A stretch of 64,000 nucleotides of DNA from Kribbella solani (GTDB lineage: Bacteria; Actinomycetota; Actinomycetes; Propionibacteriales; Kribbellaceae): the NCBI RefSeq assembly GCF_014205295.1, contig NZ_JACHNF010000001.1:5208001-5272000 (forward strand), given 5' to 3'. Below the pieces are notes generated by a model. That model saw only the letters and a list, made by a program, of their open reading frames with translations, did not search any database and was not told the origin of the DNA. A program made the position numbers and the translations under genes. Positions 22,812 through 31,736 of this stretch are shown here, piece by piece; positions within the stretch are counted from its first letter, which is position 1; every line of letters starts with the position of its first letter.

Positions 22812-25445
22812 TTACTCGCCGCCAGACCCGGACTTATGGCGGTCAAGTTCGTTGTTCAGGAACGGCAACAGCATCTCCACCGACTTCCGTCCGTCGTGCA
22901 GGTCGCGGACGTAACCTGGTCCCGAGTCGGCGATCTTGCGGGCCGTGTCGCGCTCGGCGACCAGCCGTTCGATCACCTCGGCGAGGTCGTCCGGGGTCGC
23001 CTCGGCGATCGGCAGGTCGGTCGGGAGCAGGTCGCGAACCGGGTCCGCGATGTGCCCGACGGTGACCCGGCCGGCCGCCATCGCCTCACACGCGAAGACG
23101 CCGTACGAACCGAGCAGCAACTGGTCGACCACGATGTCCGCGCTCTTGACCATCTCGGCCAGCTCGGAGTGCGGTACGCCCTGGACCCGGTTGTACTTGA
23201 TCAGGCCCTTGGCATCCAGATCCTTCAGCACCGGGTCGACGTACGCGGAGCCCTTGAGCGCGCTGGCCGACGGCGCGTGCAGCACCACCGGTACCTCCCG
23301 CTCGAGCACCGGCTGAGTCGACGCGAAGCTCTCGACATCGACGGCGAGCGGCAGCCAGTACCCGTTGTCGACGAACTCCAGCAGATCCGGCGTGGTGACG
23401 AAGATCGGACCGTCGTAGTCCTCCAGGTGCCGGCGCATCAGGTTGTTCGCGGCCTGCAGACGCTCGGTCAGCTCGTCGTCCGGGTTCCGGAACGGCGAGA
23501 ACTGGTACTGCCGGCGGTGCAGCTCCGGGTCGCGGATCTCGGACCCGTGGAACACCAGACCGTGCCGGATGCCGGCCTGGTCGAGCATCGGTACGTCGGT
23601 TGTCCACATCTGCCCACGCTGCTGACCGAACATCGGCCGGCCCGCCTCGAACAGCACATGCGTCACCTCGCGCAGCGCGTACGCCGTCAGCTCCAACTGC
23701 CAGCGCAGATCGGACCTGTACTGCCGGTAGGTGCCGGTGCGGTGTACGCGGAAGTCGAACGCGCCGCTGCCAGTGGTCAGCGACTCGGCCTTGACGCCAG
23801 GAACCTCACGCTCCAGAGCGGTTGCCCACAGCCACGCCTGACCCGCACTGTTGACCGGGCCGAGCAGCAGGTGCCGGCCGGTCTTGACGATCTTGCCGCC
23901 CGGACGGGTGATCTCGAGCGGACGCCCGGTCAGCTCGCCGTACAGCTGCCGCAGCTTCTTGGCCTGGCCGGACCAGGACACCTCCTCCTGGTACCCCGGG
24001 TGCACGACCCGCTCGCGGTAGTTGTCCAGGTCGCCCAGCACCGTACGGACCTTGCTGGCCAGGTCGTGCGCGTCGGCCGCGACGAAGACCTCACCGATCC
24101 GGGTGTAGTCGACGAACTCCTTCATGCTGGGCATGTCGCTGACCACCACGGGCAGCCCGGCGAACGCGTACTCGAACAGCTTGTTCGGCAGGGCCATCTC
24201 GTGGCTCGGGTAGCGCAGGATCGGGATCAGCCCGACGTCGGCGGTCCGCAGGAACGCGACCACCTCGTCCGGCTTCACCGGGTCCAGGCAGTGCAGACGG
24301 TCCTGCACCTCCAGCTCGGCGGCCTGCGCCTGCAGCTCGCGTACGGCGTCCGTCGCCACGCCAGGCACGCAGACGACCGCCAGATGCGCCTCCGGCAGGT
24401 CCACGAGTGCCTGCACCGCGGTGTGGATGCCACGCGCCCGGGTGACACCGCCGCTGTAGACCAGCAGCGGCACGTCGGAGGCGAGCCCGATCCGGCTGCG
24501 GATGTCGGACACCTCGACCGACACGTCAGCAGGGTTCGGCGTGTTCATCACCACGACCGGCTCGGTCCGCAGGTTGTGCTCCCGGCGCAGCCGGGTCGCG
24601 ATCGCCGGGCTGACCGTGATGACCCGATCCGCCGAGCCGATGTACTCCCGCTCGTGGTTCGCCCAGGCGGCGATCGAACGCCGGGTCCGGGCACCGTACT
24701 GCGAGAGACCGGCGACGTACTCGTGCGCGTCGTAGACGACCTTCAGCGTCCGCCCGCGCAGCTTCGCGCGACCGGCGGCGCGGGTGGCGACACCGATCAC
24801 GTGCATGTCGTGGGCGTGTACGACGTCCGGCTCGAGCCGGTCGATCAGGTCACCGAACGCGATCTCCAGGTCCAGCGCCTCCGGGTGCAGCTTGCGCCAC
24901 GGCGCCGGCCAGGGCAGCCGGTGCAGCACCCCGTCGTACGCCCGCCAGCCGAACTTGAACGGGCTGTCCGCCTTGTTCCCGACACCCTTGCGGACCCAGG
25001 TGGCCCGCTCGGAGGCCTGCCAGCGGGCCCGGCGCAGCAGCCGGGTGGCGACCCCGAGCTTGAACTTGACCGGATTTCCCTGACCGCTCTTGGCCCGCGC
25101 GATCGCGTGCCCGGAGTCGGCCTTCAGCTCCTTGAGCTCGGCCTTGACCCGCTGACTGCGGGCCACGTAGGTCGAGCGGTTCTTGTAACCCACCATCGGC
25201 GGCCGCCAGTCGCGGCGAGCCTTCCGGCTTCGTTTCCGTTCCTCACGCAGTGCGAAGGGCACCGCCACCCGGACGATCAGCGCACCGTCGAGCATCTCCC
25301 TCGACGGCAGGCCGCTGGCCGAGACCCCGAGCACAGTCACCTCTGCTCCGGTCTCGGCCAATGCCGCGGCCTCCTTGCGGACCCTACTGTCGTTGGTGAC
25401 GTCGTTCGCGACCATCATCACGACCCGCAGGTCGGCAGTTGTCAC
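22812..25445 (-). CDS. Two-domain glycosyltransferase fusion (GT4 plus second GT-B module)
   Basis: An 877-aa protein, about twice the usual glycosyltransferase length. Residues about 1-440 form a complete GT4 enzyme: LRVVMMVANDVTNDSRVRKEAAALAE, then PDVVHAHDMHVIG, VYDAHEYVAGL, LVYSGGVTRARGIHTAVQAL and PILRYPSHEMALPNKLFEYAFAGLPVVVSD. Residues about 470-870 form a second GT-B-like module beginning LLLGPVNSAGQAWLWA, with LVFHGSEIRDPEL, VPVVLHAPSASALKGSAYVDPVL and DIVVDQLLLGSYGVFACEAMAAGR. The second module is clearly related to the separate protein encoded at 31733-32926. GTG 25445 overlaps the stop of the dehydrogenase gene by 4 bp. It probably adds two successive sugars to the polymer. Confidence 0.88.
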   Translation of the reverse strand: MTTADLRVVMMVANDVTNDSRVRKEAAALAETGAEVTVLGVSASGLPSREMLDGALIVRVAVPFALREERKRSRKARRDWRPPMVGYKNRSTYVARSQRVKAELKELKADSGHAIARAKSGQGNPVKFKLGVATRLLRRARWQASERATWVRKGVGNKADSPFKFGWRAYDGVLHRLPWPAPWRKLHPEALDLEIAFGDLIDRLEPDVVHAHDMHVIGVATRAAGRAKLRGRTLKVVYDAHEYVAGLSQYGARTRRSIAAWANHEREYIGSADRVITVSPAIATRLRREHNLRTEPVVVMNTPNPADVSVEVSDIRSRIGLASDVPLLVYSGGVTRARGIHTAVQALVDLPEAHLAVVCVPGVATDAVRELQAQAAELEVQDRLHCLDPVKPDEVVAFLRTADVGLIPILRYPSHEMALPNKLFEYAFAGLPVVVSDMPSMKEFVDYTRIGEVFVAADAHDLASKVRTVLGDLDNYRERVVHPGYQEEVSWSGQAKKLRQLYGELTGRPLEITRPGGKIVKTGRHLLLGPVNSAGQAWLWATALEREVPGVKAESLTTGSGAFDFRVHRTGTYRQYRSDLRWQLELTAYALREVTHVLFEAGRPMFGQQRGQMWTTDVPMLDQAGIRHGLVFHGSEIRDPELHRRQYQFSPFRNPDDELTERLQAANNLMRRHLEDYDGPIFVTTPDLLEFVDNGYWLPLAVDVESFASTQPVLEREVPVVLHAPSASALKGSAYVDPVLKDLDAKGLIKYNRVQGVPHSELAEMVKSADIVVDQLLLGSYGVFACEAMAAGRVTVGHIADPVRDLLPTDLPIAEATPDDLAEVIERLVAERDTARKIADSGPGYVRDLHDGRKSVEMLLPFLNNELDRHKSGSGGE

Positions 25446-26743
25446 TGGCTGATCGACCTTCCGATCACAATCCGCCGCACGCCGGCCCACTTGGCCGCGT
25501 CGGTCCGGTCACGCCCGTCGACGAGCACCTTGACGCCCGGCAGGTCGGCAGGCGTGAGCTGCGCGTAGTCCGCGTGGTCGGCCTGCAGCACCGCCGCGTC
25601 CACCGCGGAACCCAGGGTGTACGGCGTGAAGCCGAGGCCCTGCAGTTCGGCGTCGGTGTACAGCGGGTCGTGCACGGACACTTCGGCTCCGCGCGCCTTC
25701 AACGCCTCCACGGCCGGGAAGACCCCGGAGAACGCGGTTTCCTTCACCCCACCACGGTAGGACGCGCCGAGCACCACGACCTTGGCGCCCTTGAGGTCGC
25801 CGTACGCGCCCTCGAGCAGACCGATCGTGTAGTCCGGCATGCCGGCGTTCGCCTCGCGCGCGGCGCGGACGACCGTCGCGTCCGGGTCGGTGTAGAGGTA
25901 CAGCCGCGGGTACACCGGGATGCAGTGCCCGCCGACCGCGATACCGGGCCGGTGGATGTGGCTGTACGGCTGCGAGTTCGACGCCTCGATCACGGCGTGT
26001 ACGTCGATGCCGTTCTGTCCCGCGAACCGGGCGAACTGGTTCGCCAGGCCGATGTTGACGTCCCGGTACGTGGTCTCGGCCAGCTTCGCCAGCTCGGCCG
26101 CCTCGGCCGAACCGAGGTCCCAGACACCGTTCGCGCGCTCCAGGTCCGGGCGCTCGTCGAAGTCCAGCACCGCCTCATAGAACGCGGTGGCGCGCTTGGC
26201 GCCCTCCTCGGACAGACCGCCGACCAGCTTCGGGTACTTGCGCAGGTCCGCGAACACGCGCCCGGTCAGCACCCGCTCCGGCGAGAACACCAGGTGGAAG
26301 TCCGTACCCTCGGTCAGGCCGGAGATCTCCTCGATCATCGGCTTCCACCGGCTCCGGGTGGTGCCGACCGGAAGGGTGGTCTCGTAGCTGACCAGAGTGC
26401 CGGGACTCAGGTGCTCGGCCAGGGAACGGGTCGCGTTCTCCATCCAGCCGAACTCGGGCTGACCGGTCTGCTCGTCCACGAACAGCGGCACGACCACGAC
26501 GACCGCGTCGCTGTTCGGGATCGCGTCCGCGTAGTCCGTGGTCGCCCGCAGGCGGCCGTCGGCCACGGTCTCGGACAGCAGCTCCTGCAGGTGGGCCTCA
26601 CCCGGGAACGGCTCCTGACCGGCGTTGACCAGCTCGACGAACTTCTCGTTGATGTCGACACCGACGACCTGATGACCCTTGGCCGCGAACTGGACCGCCA
26701 ACGGCAGTCCGATCTTGCCTAAGGCAACAACACTGACACGCAC
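25442..26743 (-). CDS. Nucleotide-sugar dehydrogenase, UDP-HexNAc 6-dehydrogenase (WbpA-like)
   Basis: A 433-aa UDP-glucose/GDP-mannose dehydrogenase family enzyme that oxidises C6 of a nucleotide sugar to the uronic acid with two NAD+. The Rossmann loop is VVALGKIGLPLA, and SYETTLPVGTTRS and FSPERVLTG are family blocks. AETTYRDVNIGLANQFARF carries the conserved Lys/Asn region. The catalytic Cys is in VGGHCIPVYP. The C-terminal part (VVVLGASYRGGVKETAFS, VSVHDPLYTDAEL) is complete. The neighbouring WbpB/E/D/I-like genes suggest UDP-GlcNAc rather than UDP-glucose as substrate; this is inference. GTG 26743 is chosen, with GGAG about 5 nt upstream. Confidence 0.9.
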   Translation of the reverse strand: MRVSVVALGKIGLPLAVQFAAKGHQVVGVDINEKFVELVNAGQEPFPGEAHLQELLSETVADGRLRATTDYADAIPNSDAVVVVVPLFVDEQTGQPEFGWMENATRSLAEHLSPGTLVSYETTLPVGTTRSRWKPMIEEISGLTEGTDFHLVFSPERVLTGRVFADLRKYPKLVGGLSEEGAKRATAFYEAVLDFDERPDLERANGVWDLGSAEAAELAKLAETTYRDVNIGLANQFARFAGQNGIDVHAVIEASNSQPYSHIHRPGIAVGGHCIPVYPRLYLYTDPDATVVRAAREANAGMPDYTIGLLEGAYGDLKGAKVVVLGASYRGGVKETAFSGVFPAVEALKARGAEVSVHDPLYTDAELQGLGFTPYTLGSAVDAAVLQADHADYAQLTPADLPGVKVLVDGRDRTDAAKWAGVRRIVIGRSISQ

Positions 26744-26768
26744 AGCAACTCCACTAGGTAGTGATTCT

Positions 26769-27974
26769 TCATCGGGGGCCTCGGAGCTTCCGTTCCAGCG
26801 GGTGCTCCACGAACCGGTAGAGCAGCCACGAGGCGAAGATCGAAACGACGAGCACACCGGCGTACCAGGTCAGGTTCGCCCAGCCGATCGGGCCGGCCAC
26901 ACCGTGGTACTCCTTGATCGCGTACAGGATGGTGGCGTGCACCAGGTAGAACGCGTACGACCACTGGCCGAGCTTGACCAGCGGGGTGCTCCGCAGCAGT
27001 GACCGGCCGCCGCGGATGTCGCGGGCCGCGACCGCGAAGATCAGGAAGCCGTACAGCAGGGTCAGGACTTCCTTCTGGCACAGGCCCATGCTGACCGCGC
27101 CCGGGATCTCGGTCGGGTGCGAACCGGAGTACCAGAGCAGGTACAGACCGCCGCCGGTGACCAGGAACGCGAACCAGACCGGGATCTGCGGCCGCCAGCC
27201 GGACCGGAGCGCGATCGCCAGACCGATCCCGAACAGGAACGCCACCGAGTGCAGCACCGGTTGCGGCAGCACCGGCACTTCGGTCTTGTAATGGAACAGC
27301 GCCAACCGGTACGCGCACCCGATCGCGATCACCGCGAAACAGATGATCAGCCCACCGGCCACCTTCAGCCGCTGCGTGGCCCGCCAGACGAACGGGAAGT
27401 ACGCGTAGAAGAACGCCTCGACCGAGAGCGTCCAGCCGGCCGGGTTGCCGCCGTACAGGATGGTCGGGTTGTTCGACCAGCCGTGCAACAGGAACGCGGA
27501 CAGCACCAGCACGGTGACCGACACCGGCTTGATCCAGGACATCCCCGCCGGCGGGTCGACCCGGTAGAAGACGAAGAACGCCGCCACCAGGGTGAGGAAG
27601 TACAGCGGGAAGATCCGCGCGAACCGGCGCCGGTAGAACGTCCGGATCTTCGTACCCGGCTGGGCCGACCAGGTCAGCACGAAACCGGAGAGCACGAAGA
27701 AGAACGTGACGCCGGAGGTGCCGTACTTCAGGAAGTCGAAGATCGGCAGCGGTGCCAGGTTCGTCATGTGGTGGCAGAACACGAAGAAGGCCGCCCACCA
27801 GCGCAATCCGGTGAGCGACTCGACTCGTGGCAACCTCCCGCCGCGGGCCGGTGGACCGGTGTCCCCGACCGCGGTACTGACAGGCGCGCCGGCAGGCGGA
27901 TTCGTCCCGACGCCGGCCGACCCGGGGGCTTCCTGGGTCGGCGGCGTCTGGTTCTCTTCGGCGGCCTTCGTCAT
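26769..27974 (-). CDS. Acyltransferase-3 family membrane protein (OafA/YrhL-like O-acyltransferase)
   Basis: A 401-aa polytopic membrane protein with about ten helices after a 45-residue Pro/Gly/Ala-rich cytosolic leader. The family signature is SLTGLRWWAAFFVFCHHMTN, where Arg and His are the residues known to be needed for acyl transfer. TSGVTFFFVLSGFVLTWS, YRRRFARIFPLYFLTL and the C-terminal SYAFYLVHATILYAIKE and YRFVEHPLERKLRG complete the pattern. It probably O-acetylates the polysaccharide or its precursor at the membrane. It sits 6 nt after the 2-epimerase gene and 25 nt before the dehydrogenase gene in the operon. Confidence 0.92.
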   Translation of the reverse strand: MTKAAEENQTPPTQEAPGSAGVGTNPPAGAPVSTAVGDTGPPARGGRLPRVESLTGLRWWAAFFVFCHHMTNLAPLPIFDFLKYGTSGVTFFFVLSGFVLTWSAQPGTKIRTFYRRRFARIFPLYFLTLVAAFFVFYRVDPPAGMSWIKPVSVTVLVLSAFLLHGWSNNPTILYGGNPAGWTLSVEAFFYAYFPFVWRATQRLKVAGGLIICFAVIAIGCAYRLALFHYKTEVPVLPQPVLHSVAFLFGIGLAIALRSGWRPQIPVWFAFLVTGGGLYLLWYSGSHPTEIPGAVSMGLCQKEVLTLLYGFLIFAVAARDIRGGRSLLRSTPLVKLGQWSYAFYLVHATILYAIKEYHGVAGPIGWANLTWYAGVLVVSIFASWLLYRFVEHPLERKLRGPR

Positions 27975-27980
27975 GTAGGT

Positions 27981-29033
27981 CTACTCCGCGAGAGTGGCAA
28001 CGACACGCTCGGCAGCGTGGCCGTCGCCGTAGGGCATCGGGCGTTCCCCCGTAGGAACAGGCCTGGCGGCCAACTCCGGCAGCTTACTCACGTCGGATGT
28101 CAGGACGTTCCACTCGTTGTCCAACGTCTCGACCCATTCGGTCTCGGTCCGCAGTGTGGTACACACCCGTCCGAGCAGGAAGGCCTCCTTCTGCAGACCC
28201 CCGGAGTCCGTCACCACCCCGGCCGAGCCGAGCACGGCCGCGACCATCTCCGGGTACGCGAGCGGCTCGCGGACGTGCAGCGAACCGTCCGGACGCTCCA
28301 GCTTGATGCCGTGCTCCGCGCACTTCGCGACCAGCCGCGGATGTGCCAGCAGCAGCACCGGCGCGCCCGCCGCGGCCAGACCGTCGACGATCGCGGCCAG
28401 CCGCTCCGGGTCGTCGGTGTTCTCGGCCCGGTGGATGGTGGAGACGACGTACTCACCCTGCTTGAACGGCAGGTCGAGCGGCTGGTCCTGGACCGCGTCG
28501 CGGACCCGGAAGCAGACATCCGTCATCACGTCGCCGACCAGCCGCGACTTGTCCTTCAGGCCCTCGTTCGCCAGGTGGTCCATCGCCACCTGGGTCGGCG
28601 CGAGCAGCAGGTCGGCCGCGTGGTCGGTGAGCACCCGGTTGTGCTCCTCCGGCATCAGCCGGTTGAAGGAACGCAGCCCGGCCTCCAGGTGCGCGACCGG
28701 CAGGTGCATCTTCACCGCGGACAACGTACCGGCCAGAGTGGAGTTGGTGTCGCCGTAGACGAGCACCCAGTCCGGCTTGTGCTCGTCCAGGACGGCGTCC
28801 ATCGCGGCCAGCATCGCGCCGGTCTGGACGCCGTGGCTCCCGGACCCGACGCCCAGGTGGACGTCCGGGGCCGGGATCCGCAGGTCGGCGAAGAACACGT
28901 CGGACATGTTCTTGTCGTAGTGCTGCCCGGTGTGCACGATCACGTGCTGGTGCTCGGTGGCGGCGAACGCCTCCGCGACCGGCGCCAGCTTCACGAACTG
29001 CGGGCGCGCACCGACAACGCTGAGCACCTTCAC
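27981..29033 (-). CDS. Non-hydrolysing UDP-GlcNAc 2-epimerase (WecB/WbpI-like)
   Basis: A 350-aa epimerase that inverts C2 of a UDP-N-acetylhexosamine. It begins KVLSVVGARPQFVKLAPV. The conserved blocks HTGQHYDKNMSDVFF, LVYGDTNSTLAG, HLEAGLRSFNRLMPEEHNR, STIHRAENTDD and VVTDSGGLQKEAF carry the UDP-binding and catalytic residues of the family. In the Pseudomonas O-antigen pathway WbpI acts on UDP-GlcNAc(3NAc)A. The presence of all other pathway enzymes here points to the same reaction, giving the manno isomer, although plain UDP-ManNAc synthesis cannot be excluded. The GTG start shares one base with the stop of the upstream oxidoreductase gene. Confidence 0.93.
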   Translation of the reverse strand: MKVLSVVGARPQFVKLAPVAEAFAATEHQHVIVHTGQHYDKNMSDVFFADLRIPAPDVHLGVGSGSHGVQTGAMLAAMDAVLDEHKPDWVLVYGDTNSTLAGTLSAVKMHLPVAHLEAGLRSFNRLMPEEHNRVLTDHAADLLLAPTQVAMDHLANEGLKDKSRLVGDVMTDVCFRVRDAVQDQPLDLPFKQGEYVVSTIHRAENTDDPERLAAIVDGLAAAGAPVLLLAHPRLVAKCAEHGIKLERPDGSLHVREPLAYPEMVAAVLGSAGVVTDSGGLQKEAFLLGRVCTTLRTETEWVETLDNEWNVLTSDVSKLPELAARPVPTGERPMPYGDGHAAERVVATLAE

Positions 29034-30040
29034 TAGTGCGTCTCCCCCGCGACCGGCACCGTACGCGCCTCGGCGGCGGACTGGAGCACTGCCTCGGCGA
29101 CCTTGACGGTGGCCAGACCCTGCTGCAGCGTGACGATGTCCGCCTCCTTGCCGAGTACCGCGTCCCGGAACGCCTCGTGCTCGGTCCGCAGCGGCTCCGG
29201 CTTGCTGATCGCGTACCGGATCATGTCACCCTCGCTGACACCACGGAAGTGCGCGACGTCGTCCCACGCGGTCGCGACCGTACCGTTCGAGTGGAAGGTC
29301 AGGTCGGCGAGCAGCGTGTCGGCGATGAAGGCGCCCTTCTCACCGGTGACGACGGTCAGCCGCTCCTTCATCGGGGACAGCCAGTTGACCAGGTGACTGG
29401 TGACGGTGCCGTCGGCCAGCTTGCCGGTCACCGCGATCAGGTCCTCGTACTGACGGCCGGACTTGTGCGCGCTCTGCGCGGCCACCGAGACGAACGGCGA
29501 CTGGGTCACCCAGGCGGTCAGGTCGATGTCGTGGGTGGCCAGGTCGAGCACCACGCCGACGTCGGCGATCCGGGCCGGGAACGGGCCCTGGCGGCGGGTG
29601 GTGATCTGGTAGATGTCACCCAGCTCGCCGGCCTCCAGCCGGACCCGGAGCGCCTGCAGCGCCGGGTTGTACCGCTCGATGTGACCGACCGCGCCGACCA
29701 GGCCGGCCGCCTCGAACGCCTTCGCGATCTCGGTCGCCTCGGCGGTGGAACCGGCCAGCGGCTTCTCGATCATCGCGTGCACGCCGGCCTCGGCCAGCGC
29801 CTTCGCGGTCTCCGCGTGGTACTGGGTCGGGACCGCGACCATGCAGTAGTCGAGCTTCTCGGTGATCAGCTGCTCGATGGTCTCGTGCACCGGACGACCG
29901 CCGGCGACACCGAACTTGTCACCACCCGGGTCGGCCACCGCGACCAGGTCGACGCCCTCGAGGGACGCCAGTACCCGGGCGTGGTGCCGGCCCATCATGC
30001 CCAGGCCGATCAGGCCCGCACGCAGGTTCGCCATCGTCAC
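29033..30040 (-). CDS. Gfo/Idh/MocA-type oxidoreductase (WbpB-like)
   Basis: A 335-aa NAD(P)-dependent sugar oxidoreductase. The Rossmann loop is GLIGLGMMGRHHARVLA. The active-site Lys is in the family EKP motif (MIEKPLAGS, about residue 93), and the Asp/His pair is in LDLATHDIDLTAW. In the WbpA/B/E/D/I scheme this enzyme oxidises C3 of UDP-GlcNAcA so that the aminotransferase can install an amino group. Its GTG start at 30040 overlaps the stop of the aminotransferase gene by 4 bp (ATG 30034 is an alternative), and its own stop overlaps the epimerase start. That is strong evidence for coupled expression of the pathway. Confidence 0.92.
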   Translation of the reverse strand: MTMANLRAGLIGLGMMGRHHARVLASLEGVDLVAVADPGGDKFGVAGGRPVHETIEQLITEKLDYCMVAVPTQYHAETAKALAEAGVHAMIEKPLAGSTAEATEIAKAFEAAGLVGAVGHIERYNPALQALRVRLEAGELGDIYQITTRRQGPFPARIADVGVVLDLATHDIDLTAWVTQSPFVSVAAQSAHKSGRQYEDLIAVTGKLADGTVTSHLVNWLSPMKERLTVVTGEKGAFIADTLLADLTFHSNGTVATAWDDVAHFRGVSEGDMIRYAISKPEPLRTEHEAFRDAVLGKEADIVTLQQGLATVKVAEAVLQSAAEARTVPVAGETH

Positions 30041-31125
30041 GCACCCGCCTTCGCCACGGTGTTCACCGCGGCCACGATCCGGTTCAGGTCATCCTCGGAC
30101 AGCGAGGGGTGGACCGGCAGCGAGAGCACCTCGGCCGCGGCCTTCTCGGTCTCCGGCAGGTCCAGCTCACGCTGGAACGACGGGAGCCGGTGGTTCGGGA
30201 TCGGGTAGTACACGCCGCAGCCGACGCCGTACTCGGTCCGCAACGCGTTCGCGAAGCCGTCCCGGTCCTCGGTCACCCGGATCGTGTACTGGTGGTAGAC
30301 GTGCGACGCCTCCGCGGCCACGGCCGGGACGCCGACACCGGCCAGGTTCGCGTCCAGGAAGGCCGCGTTCTCCTGCCGCTGCTTGGTCCAGCCGCCGACC
30401 TTGGTCAGCTGCACGCGGCCGATCGCGGCGTGCAGGTCGGTCATCCGGTTGTTCAGGCCGACGACCTCGTTCTCGTACTGCTTGAGCATGCCCTGGTTGC
30501 GGAACAGCCGCATCCGGCGCTCGAGGTCCGCGTTCGCGACCGAGTTCATGCCGCCCTCACCGGACGTCATGTTCTTGGTCGGGTACAGGCTGAACATCGC
30601 GAACTCGCCGAAGGAACCGACCGGCGCGCCGTTCCAGGTCGCGCCGTGCGCCTGCGCGGCGTCCTCGTAGATCTGGATGCCGTGCTTGTCGGCGATCTCC
30701 TGCAGCGCGGTCATGTTCGCCGGGTGACCGAACAGGTGCACCGGCATGACGGCCTTGGTCTTCTCGGTGATCGCCGCCTCGACCGCCTTCGGGTCCAGGC
30801 AGAAGTACGTCGGCTCGATGTCGACGAACACCGGGGTGGCGCCGGTCAGCGCGACGCTGTTCGCGGTCGCGGCGAAGGTGAAGGACGGGACGATCACCTC
30901 GTCACCCGGGCCGACCCCGGCGGCCAGCAGGCCGAGGTGCAGACCGGACGTACCCGAGTTGGTCGCGACGCAGGCTCGGCCGGAGACCAGCGTTGCGCCG
31001 AACTCCTGCTCGAACGCCGCCACCTCGGGGCCCTGGGCCAGCATGCCGGACTGCATCACCCGGTCGACGGCTTCGCGCTCCTCCTTCCCGATGATCGGCT
31101 TCGCGGCCGGAATCGGCTGCACCAT
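30037..31125 (-). CDS. DegT/DnrJ/EryC1/StrS-family aminotransferase (WbpE-like)
   Basis: A 362-aa PLP-dependent sugar aminotransferase. It has NSGTSGLHLGLLAAGVGPGDEVIVPSFTF (cofactor phosphate and stacking region), EDAAQAHGATWNG, and the PLP lysine in SLYPTKNMTSGEGG (about residue 187). YHQYTIRV and YYPIPNHRLPSF in the C-terminal part are typical of sugar aminotransferases. In the predicted pathway it transaminates the 3-keto group of the UDP-uronic acid to the 3-amine, which the adjacent left-handed beta-helix protein then acetylates. The start codon overlaps the stop of the acyltransferase gene (TGATG). Confidence 0.94.
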   Translation of the reverse strand: MVQPIPAAKPIIGKEEREAVDRVMQSGMLAQGPEVAAFEQEFGATLVSGRACVATNSGTSGLHLGLLAAGVGPGDEVIVPSFTFAATANSVALTGATPVFVDIEPTYFCLDPKAVEAAITEKTKAVMPVHLFGHPANMTALQEIADKHGIQIYEDAAQAHGATWNGAPVGSFGEFAMFSLYPTKNMTSGEGGMNSVANADLERRMRLFRNQGMLKQYENEVVGLNNRMTDLHAAIGRVQLTKVGGWTKQRQENAAFLDANLAGVGVPAVAAEASHVYHQYTIRVTEDRDGFANALRTEYGVGCGVYYPIPNHRLPSFQRELDLPETEKAAAEVLSLPVHPSLSEDDLNRIVAAVNTVAKAGA

Positions 31126-31736
31126 CAGTTCTCCTCCGTTGATTCACCGGCCGGCCGCAGCCGTCCGTCGGTTTCGATGTACATCTCGCCCGTGTTCGGG
31201 CACTTCCACTCGCCGTTCCCGACCTCGAGCAACGGGACACCGGCCTTGCCAACCCACTTGAGCCGGCGCGCCGGGACACCCGCGACCAGCGCGAAGTCCG
31301 GCACGTCCTTGGTCACCACCGCGCCGGCGGCGACAGTCGCCCAGCGGCCGATGGTGACCGGAGCCACGCACACGCTGCGCGCGCCGAGCGAGCAGCCTTC
31401 CTTCATCGTCACCCCGACCGGTTCCCAGTCGTGCCCGCTCTTCGGCGAACCGTCCGGGTTCACCGCGCGCGGGAAGTAGTCGTTGGTGAGTACCACCGCC
31501 GGGCCGATGAACACGCCGTCCTCGAGGGACGCCGGCTCGTACACCAGGGCGTAGTTCTGGATCTTGCAGTTGTCGCCCATCCGGACCCCGGTACCGACGT
31601 ACGCGCCGCGGCCGACGATGCAGTTCTTGCCGAGAACCGCGTTCTCGCGGATCTGGGCCAGGTGCCAGACCGACGAACCGGCGCCGATCTGGGCGCTCTC
31701 GTCGACGTCGGCGGATGGCGCGATGCGGGCCGTCAC
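31125..31736 (-). CDS. Left-handed beta-helix N-acetyltransferase (WbpD-like)
   Basis: A 203-aa hexapeptide-repeat acyltransferase. Repeated isoleucine-patch hexads run from about residue 3 to 155 (IAPSADVDESAQIGAGSSVW, AVLGKNCIVGRGAYVGTGVRMG, CSLGARSVCVAPVTIGRWATVAAGAVV). A loop between coils has VVLTNDYFPRAVNPDG, the site where related sugar N-acetyltransferases place the catalytic His/Asn. The C-terminus includes a short segment with CPNTGEMY. It should acetylate the 3-amino group produced by the aminotransferase with acetyl-CoA. The GTG start overlaps the stop of the preceding glycosyltransferase gene (GTGA). Confidence 0.92.
   Translation of the reverse strand: MTARIAPSADVDESAQIGAGSSVWHLAQIRENAVLGKNCIVGRGAYVGTGVRMGDNCKIQNYALVYEPASLEDGVFIGPAVVLTNDYFPRAVNPDGSPKSGHDWEPVGVTMKEGCSLGARSVCVAPVTIGRWATVAAGAVVTKDVPDFALVAGVPARRLKWVGKAGVPLLEVGNGEWKCPNTGEMYIETDGRLRPAGESTEEN

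Noticed and set aside
21897..25568. A plus-strand open frame of more than 1,200 codons opposite the glycosyltransferase genes
   Set aside because: Its composition (Arg/Val/Gln/His-rich) and complete antisense overlap with two conserved glycosyltransferases make it a shadow frame.
26716..30208. Long plus-strand open frames across the polysaccharide operon, some over 600 codons
   Set aside because: They are antisense to well-conserved enzymes and are rich in Arg, Gln, Val and Gly with no family features; this is a normal effect of high GC at third codon positions.
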